Of a stretch of DNA of 64,000 nucleotides, positions 60,650 to 64,000 are shown one piece after another; the stretch's first letter is position 1; each line of letters opens with the position of its first letter. A program made the translations under genes and the position numbers. The notes below the pieces were generated by a model. It ran no database searches, was not told the DNA's origin, and saw only the letters and a list, made by a program, of their open reading frames with translations. Source of the stretch: Sinimarinibacterium sp. NLF-5-8 (GTDB lineage: Bacteria > Pseudomonadota > Gammaproteobacteria > Nevskiales > Nevskiaceae); the NCBI RefSeq assembly GCF_010092425.1, contig NZ_CP048030.1, positions 1,437,501 to 1,501,500 of the forward strand, in the 5' to 3' direction.

Positions 60650-61516
60650 ATGAGATATAGCCTCGTCGCCGTAGCAACGCTGGCCGTTGCCTTATCCGCC
60701 TGCCGCTCCAATCCGGATCAATTGCCGGTGGACAACCCCTTCAAGGCCGATCAATCCGCATCGTCCATGCGCGAACAGCGTCTGCAAGCCGGGCAATTGT
60801 ACCGGCTTGGACGCAATGCTTTGGAATCCAGTGATTTCACCGCAGCCTTGCAGCGTTACGATCAATTGATTCTGCGCTACCCGTTCACCGACTACGCCAT
60901 ACAGGCGCAGATCGAGCGGGTCTATGCGCTGTATCGCAACTATCAGCCCGACGAGGCGATCGCTGCCGCCGACCGCTTCATCCGCGATTACCCACGTCAC
61001 GACGACGTGGCATATCTGCAATACATCAAAGGGCTGGTCAACGCCGAGCGCAATCGCGGTATCGCCGACAGCATGGGCATCGACACCACACGCCGCGATA
61101 TCGGCAACCTGCGTCGCGCGTTCGAAGATTTCTCTCTGCTGATCCAGCGTTATCCGCAAAGCATTTATGTTGCCGACGCGCGCCTGCGGATGATCGACAT
61201 GCGCAACCGGATCGCCGCGCACGAATTGACCGTTGTCGAGTACTACATCCGTCGTGGCGCCTACGTTGCAGCAGCCAAGCGCGCAGAGCAGATCGTCCAA
61301 CTCTATCCCGGCGCCCCTGCCACCCTGGACGCGCTCAAGCTGCTGCAAACCAGCTACAGCAAATTGCATATGGACGATCAGGCGGCTGATGCGCGCACGC
61401 TGTTGCGCGCTTACCAGACGGCACAATCCAATGTGACGCCAGACACTGGCGCCGCCACGCCGCCTGCACCGCCACTGAAACTGTCAACATCGCTGGACGA
61501 TACAGCGCAGCACTGA
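60650..61516 (+). CDS. bamD: Outer membrane protein assembly factor BamD
   Basis: A 288-residue outer-membrane lipoprotein, essential partner of BamA in beta-barrel insertion. Signal peptide MRYSLVAVATLAVALSAC ends with a lipobox. Tetratricopeptide repeats follow: LYRLGRNALESSDFTAALQRYDQL, FTDYAIQAQIERVYALYRNYQPDEAI and FEDFSLLIQRYPQSIYVADARLRM. A Pro/Thr-rich C-terminal tail is not conserved. The frame is open from 60602; ATG 60650 is chosen for the signal peptide but lacks a clear ribosome site, and 60617 is an alternative. A bidirectional terminator follows. Confidence 0.94.
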   Translation: MRYSLVAVATLAVALSACRSNPDQLPVDNPFKADQSASSMREQRLQAGQLYRLGRNALESSDFTAALQRYDQLILRYPFTDYAIQAQIERVYALYRNYQPDEAIAAADRFIRDYPRHDDVAYLQYIKGLVNAERNRGIADSMGIDTTRRDIGNLRRAFEDFSLLIQRYPQSIYVADARLRMIDMRNRIAAHELTVVEYYIRRGAYVAAAKRAEQIVQLYPGAPATLDALKLLQTSYSKLHMDDQAADARTLLRAYQTAQSNVTPDTGAATPPAPPLKLSTSLDDTAQH

Positions 61517-61545
61517 AAACCTGCCGCACGCCATGCAGCAGGCAC

Positions 61546-61581
61546 AAAAAAGAGGCGGCGCTGATGCGCCGCCTCTTTTTT
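61546..61581. terminator. Bidirectional terminator between bamD and sucD
   Basis: The arm AAAAAAGAGGCGGCG (61546-61560) pairs with the complementary arm ending at 61581 in TTTTTT. It serves both convergent genes. Confidence 0.95.
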
Positions 61582-61597
61582 GATTGCGCGTGCAAAA

Positions 61598-62470
61598 TTA
61601 CAACAGCGACATCATCGCCGCACCCAGATCGGCCGGTGAACGCACCGTCTTGACGCCTGCGGCTTCCAGCGCGGCAAATTTCTCATCCGCCGTCCCCTTG
61701 CCGCCGGAGATGATCGCCCCGGCATGCCCCATGCGCTTGCCTGGAGGGGCGGTAACGCCGGCAATGTAGGCCACCACCGGCTTTTTCACATTGGCCTTGA
61801 TATAAGCCGCAGCCTCTTCTTCGGAAGATCCCCCGATCTCTCCGACCATGATGATGCCCTCGGTCGCCGGATCCTTTTCAAACAGCTCGATGACTTCGAT
61901 GAAGCCCAGTCCACGCACCGGATCGCCACCAATGCCGACGCAGGTGGATTGGCCAAGGCCATTGAGCGTGGTCTGATGCACGGTTTCATAGGTCAGCGTG
62001 CCGGAGCGCGAAACAATACCGATCTTGCCCGGCTGGTGGATATGGCCGGGCATGATGCCGATCTTGCATTCGCCTGGTGTGATGACGCCGGGACAGTTGG
62101 GCCCGATCAGGACGCTGTCAGGGTACTGCTGACGCAGCGTCGCCTTGACCTTGATCATGTCGTTGACCGGAATACCCTCGGTAATGCAAACGATCACTTT
62201 GATTCCTGCGTCCGCCGCTTCCAGAATCGCGTCGGCGGCAAAAGGCGCCGGAACATAAATCATCGAGGCATCGGCGCCGGTCTGAGCCACGGCATCGTGG
62301 CAGGTGTCAAACACCGGCAGATTCAGATGCTGCGAACCGCCCCGCCCCGGGGTGACCCCGCCGACCAGCTTGGTGCCATAGGCGATGCCTTGCTCGGAGT
62401 GAAAAGTACCTTGTTTGCCGGTAAAACCCTGGCAAATCACCTTGGTGTTCTTGTTGATCAAAATGCTCAT
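61598..62470 (-). CDS. sucD: Succinyl-CoA synthetase, alpha subunit
   Basis: A 290-residue subunit of the TCA-cycle ligase converting succinyl-CoA to succinate with NTP formation. The CoA-binding N-domain begins [32 protein letters not shown] and [17 protein letters not shown] precede the phosphorylated active-site His in [16 protein letters not shown]. Length is typical. It follows sucC by 47 bp in the usual order. Confidence 0.97.
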   Translation of the reverse strand: MSILINKNTKVICQGFTGKQGTFHSEQGIAYGTKLVGGVTPGRGGSQHLNLPVFDTCHDAVAQTGADASMIYVPAPFAADAILEAADAGIKVIVCITEGIPVNDMIKVKATLRQQYPDSVLIGPNCPGVITPGECKIGIMPGHIHQPGKIGIVSRSGTLTYETVHQTTLNGLGQSTCVGIGGDPVRGLGFIEVIELFEKDPATEGIIMVGEIGGSSEEEAAAYIKANVKKPVVAYIAGVTAPPGKRMGHAGAIISGGKGTADEKFAALEAAGVKTVRSPADLGAAMMSLL

Positions 62471-62517
62471 GAAATTCTCATCAATATCAAAAATATAGGA
62501 GGCAAGCGAAAGAGACT

Positions 62518-63681
62518 TCAGCCCTTCGCCAATGCCACGACGGTCTTGGCCGCTTCGGTCAGGTCACCCACCGGGGTGATCTTCAGCCCCGACGCGCTGA
62601 GCATTTCGCGTCCTTTTTCCATATTGGTGCCTTGCAGGCGGGCCACCACCGGAATCGTCAGCCCCACTTGCTTGCAGGCCTGGATGATGCCCTCGGCGAT
62701 CAGATCGCAACGCACGATACCGCCAAAGATATTGATAAAAATCGCCTTGACTTCGCTGCTCTTGGTGATCAGCTTGAAGGCTTCGGTGACTTTTTCAGCT
62801 GTGGTGCCACCACCAACGTCGAGGAAGTTTGCCGGTTGCCCCCCGTGGAGCTTGACGATGTCCATCGTCGCCATGGCCAGACCTGCGCCGTTGACCATGC
62901 ACCCGATGTTGCCTTCAAGGGTGACGTAGTTGAGATCAAACTTGGAGGCTTCGCGTTCGCGCTCGTCCTCCTGCGAAGGATCGCGCATTTCCGCAATCGC
63001 TTTTTGCCGATACAGCGCATTGGCATCAAAGTTGAGCTTGGCATCCAGCGCCATCACGTTGCCTTCAGCGGTGACGATCAGCGGATTGATTTCAACCAGC
63101 GCGGCATCCAGATCGGTAAAGATGCGATACAGGCCATCCAGAATCTTGCTGAACTGGGCAACCTGCTCTTTGTTCAAATCCATGAAAAACCCGAGCTGGC
63201 GCGCCTGATACGGCTGCAAGCCTGCGGCGGGATTGACGTAAACGTGTTTGATTTTTTCCGGCGTGGTTGCCGCCACTTCTTCGATGTCCATGCCGCCTGC
63301 GGCAGACGCCATGAACACGATCTGCTCACGGGTACGATCCACCAGCGCCGAAACATACAGCTCGCGCGCGATGTTGGAGGGCTTTTCAACCCAAACGCTG
63401 TTGATCGGCAAGCCTTCGGCGCCGGTTTGCTTGGTCACCAATTGGGTGCCGAGCATTTTTTTGGCGGCTTCTTCAACGGCATCAAAACCTTCGACCAGCT
63501 TGACGCCACCCGCTTTGCCGCGCCCCCCCGCATGAACCTGCGCCTTGACGACAAACTTGTCGCCACCCAGTTGCTTGGCGGCCGCGCGCGCGGCTTCGGG
63601 GCTGGCGGCCAATTGGCCTTGAGGAACGCTGATGCCGTAGCGTGAAAAAATTTCTTTTGCCTGGTACTCGTGCAAATTCAT
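62518..63681 (-). CDS. sucC: Succinyl-CoA synthetase, beta subunit
   Basis: A 387-residue subunit with an ATP-grasp domain. It begins [16 protein letters not shown]. Key parts are [16 protein letters not shown] in the nucleotide region, [21 protein letters not shown], and [18 protein letters not shown], with [17 protein letters not shown] and [15 protein letters not shown] in the CoA-ligase part. An AGGAT site fixes ATG at 63681; the frame is open to 63777 but without support. First gene of sucCD. Confidence 0.97.
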   Translation of the reverse strand: MNLHEYQAKEIFSRYGISVPQGQLAASPEAARAAAKQLGGDKFVVKAQVHAGGRGKAGGVKLVEGFDAVEEAAKKMLGTQLVTKQTGAEGLPINSVWVEKPSNIARELYVSALVDRTREQIVFMASAAGGMDIEEVAATTPEKIKHVYVNPAAGLQPYQARQLGFFMDLNKEQVAQFSKILDGLYRIFTDLDAALVEINPLIVTAEGNVMALDAKLNFDANALYRQKAIAEMRDPSQEDEREREASKFDLNYVTLEGNIGCMVNGAGLAMATMDIVKLHGGQPANFLDVGGGTTAEKVTEAFKLITKSSEVKAIFINIFGGIVRCDLIAEGIIQACKQVGLTIPVVARLQGTNMEKGREMLSASGLKITPVGDLTEAAKTVVALAKG

Positions 63682-63817
63682 GCGAATATCCTGTTTTCGG
63701 GAGCTTGATGTAAAACGCGCCGCATTCTCGCTCAGCGGGTCAATAGACGCAAAAGCGCAGCGCAACACGTTATGCAACCGTGACCAACCCTATTCATGCA
63801 ACCAAGAGTCCATCACG

Positions 63818-64000
63818 ATGAACATCCTGCGCTTGTTGATGCTGATTGCAGCGGGCTGGCTGGTCTGGCGTATTGTGCGCCAAGTCCGCAGCCAATGGCG
63901 TCCGCCGATTGGAGGAGCCCAAAATCCCGGTCAGCAGGATTACCAGGTGATGGCTCGCTGCCATCAGTGCGGCACTCATCTGCCTGCCCAGGCGCTCAGC
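63818..64000 (+). CDS. PP0621 family small membrane protein (partial, runs off the window)
   Basis: The first 61 codons of a gene divergent from sucC. A membrane helix (MNILRLLMLIAAGWLVWRIV) precedes a basic, Pro-containing linker, and then a CxxC zinc-ribbon-like start, MARCHQCGTHLP, which marks the PP0621 family. In related genomes this small protein often precedes the pilS/pilR two-component genes. Whether that holds here lies outside the window. Confidence 0.75.
   Translation, partial: MNILRLLMLIAAGWLVWRIVRQVRSQWRPPIGGAQNPGQQDYQVMARCHQCGTHLPAQALS

Overview
The window reads as a chromosomal segment of a GC-rich (about 60 %) gammaproteobacterium. The housekeeping loci are those of Gammaproteobacteria: clpS-clpA, efp-epmA/epmB, rlmB, rnr, rluD-pgeF, bamD and sucCD. 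DUF1302/DUF1329 proteins, a VolA/Pla-1-type lipase and an MMPL exporter are typical of hydrocarbon- or lipid-using environmental lineages. Nevskiales/Solimonadaceae or a nearby Xanthomonadales-like group is my best guess; this is inference, since no 16S gene is present. A striking genome-wide trait is the repeated alternating tract GCGCGC(GC), found inside genes, between genes and in terminator stems.

Layout. 0-9.5 kb: the start of clpA, clpS, a partial type II secretion operon (gspCDEF only) that runs into a TauE/SafE permease, and an orphan sigma-54-activator-like AAA+ ATPase. 9.7-16.1 kb: purB, an unusual nested inverted repeat, the EF-P beta-lysylation module (efp-epmA diverging from epmB), and a FimX-like degenerate GGDEF/EAL protein overlapping epmB. 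16.2-20.5 kb: a tRNA-Val/tRNA-Asp unit with clear promoter and terminator, rlmB, an OmpA-type lipoprotein, rnr and tRNA-Leu(CAG). 20.8-29.4 kb: a NarL-type response regulator with a membrane histidine kinase, a DUF1302 protein with a surface-lipase-like lipoprotein, and a nucleotide-sugar-type epimerase. 29.4-34 kb: glpD, a divergent SDR and a Gcr-family membrane protein.

34.1-40.3 kb carries two ribonucleotide reductases in tandem. The first is class I nrdA, without nrdB, behind two candidate NrdR boxes. The second is the B12-dependent class II nrdJ, placed after a terminator. 40.35-45.03 kb is an accessory patch bounded by copies of a REP-like repeat. It holds two tandemly duplicated lipoproteins and an AT-richer secreted subtilisin-like protease.

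45.1-58.7 kb is the most interesting part. Eight genes lie on one strand: DUF1302 barrel, DUF1329, YCF48-like, MMPL/RND pump, TolC, a pseudo-M50-peptidase/HlyD fusion, a predicted propeller protein and a sulfotransferase. Two palindromes precede the first gene. The set looks like an envelope-spanning export or trafficking system for a hydrophobic, possibly sulfated, product. The window closes with pgeF-rluD, bamD, sucCD and the start of a PP0621-family gene.
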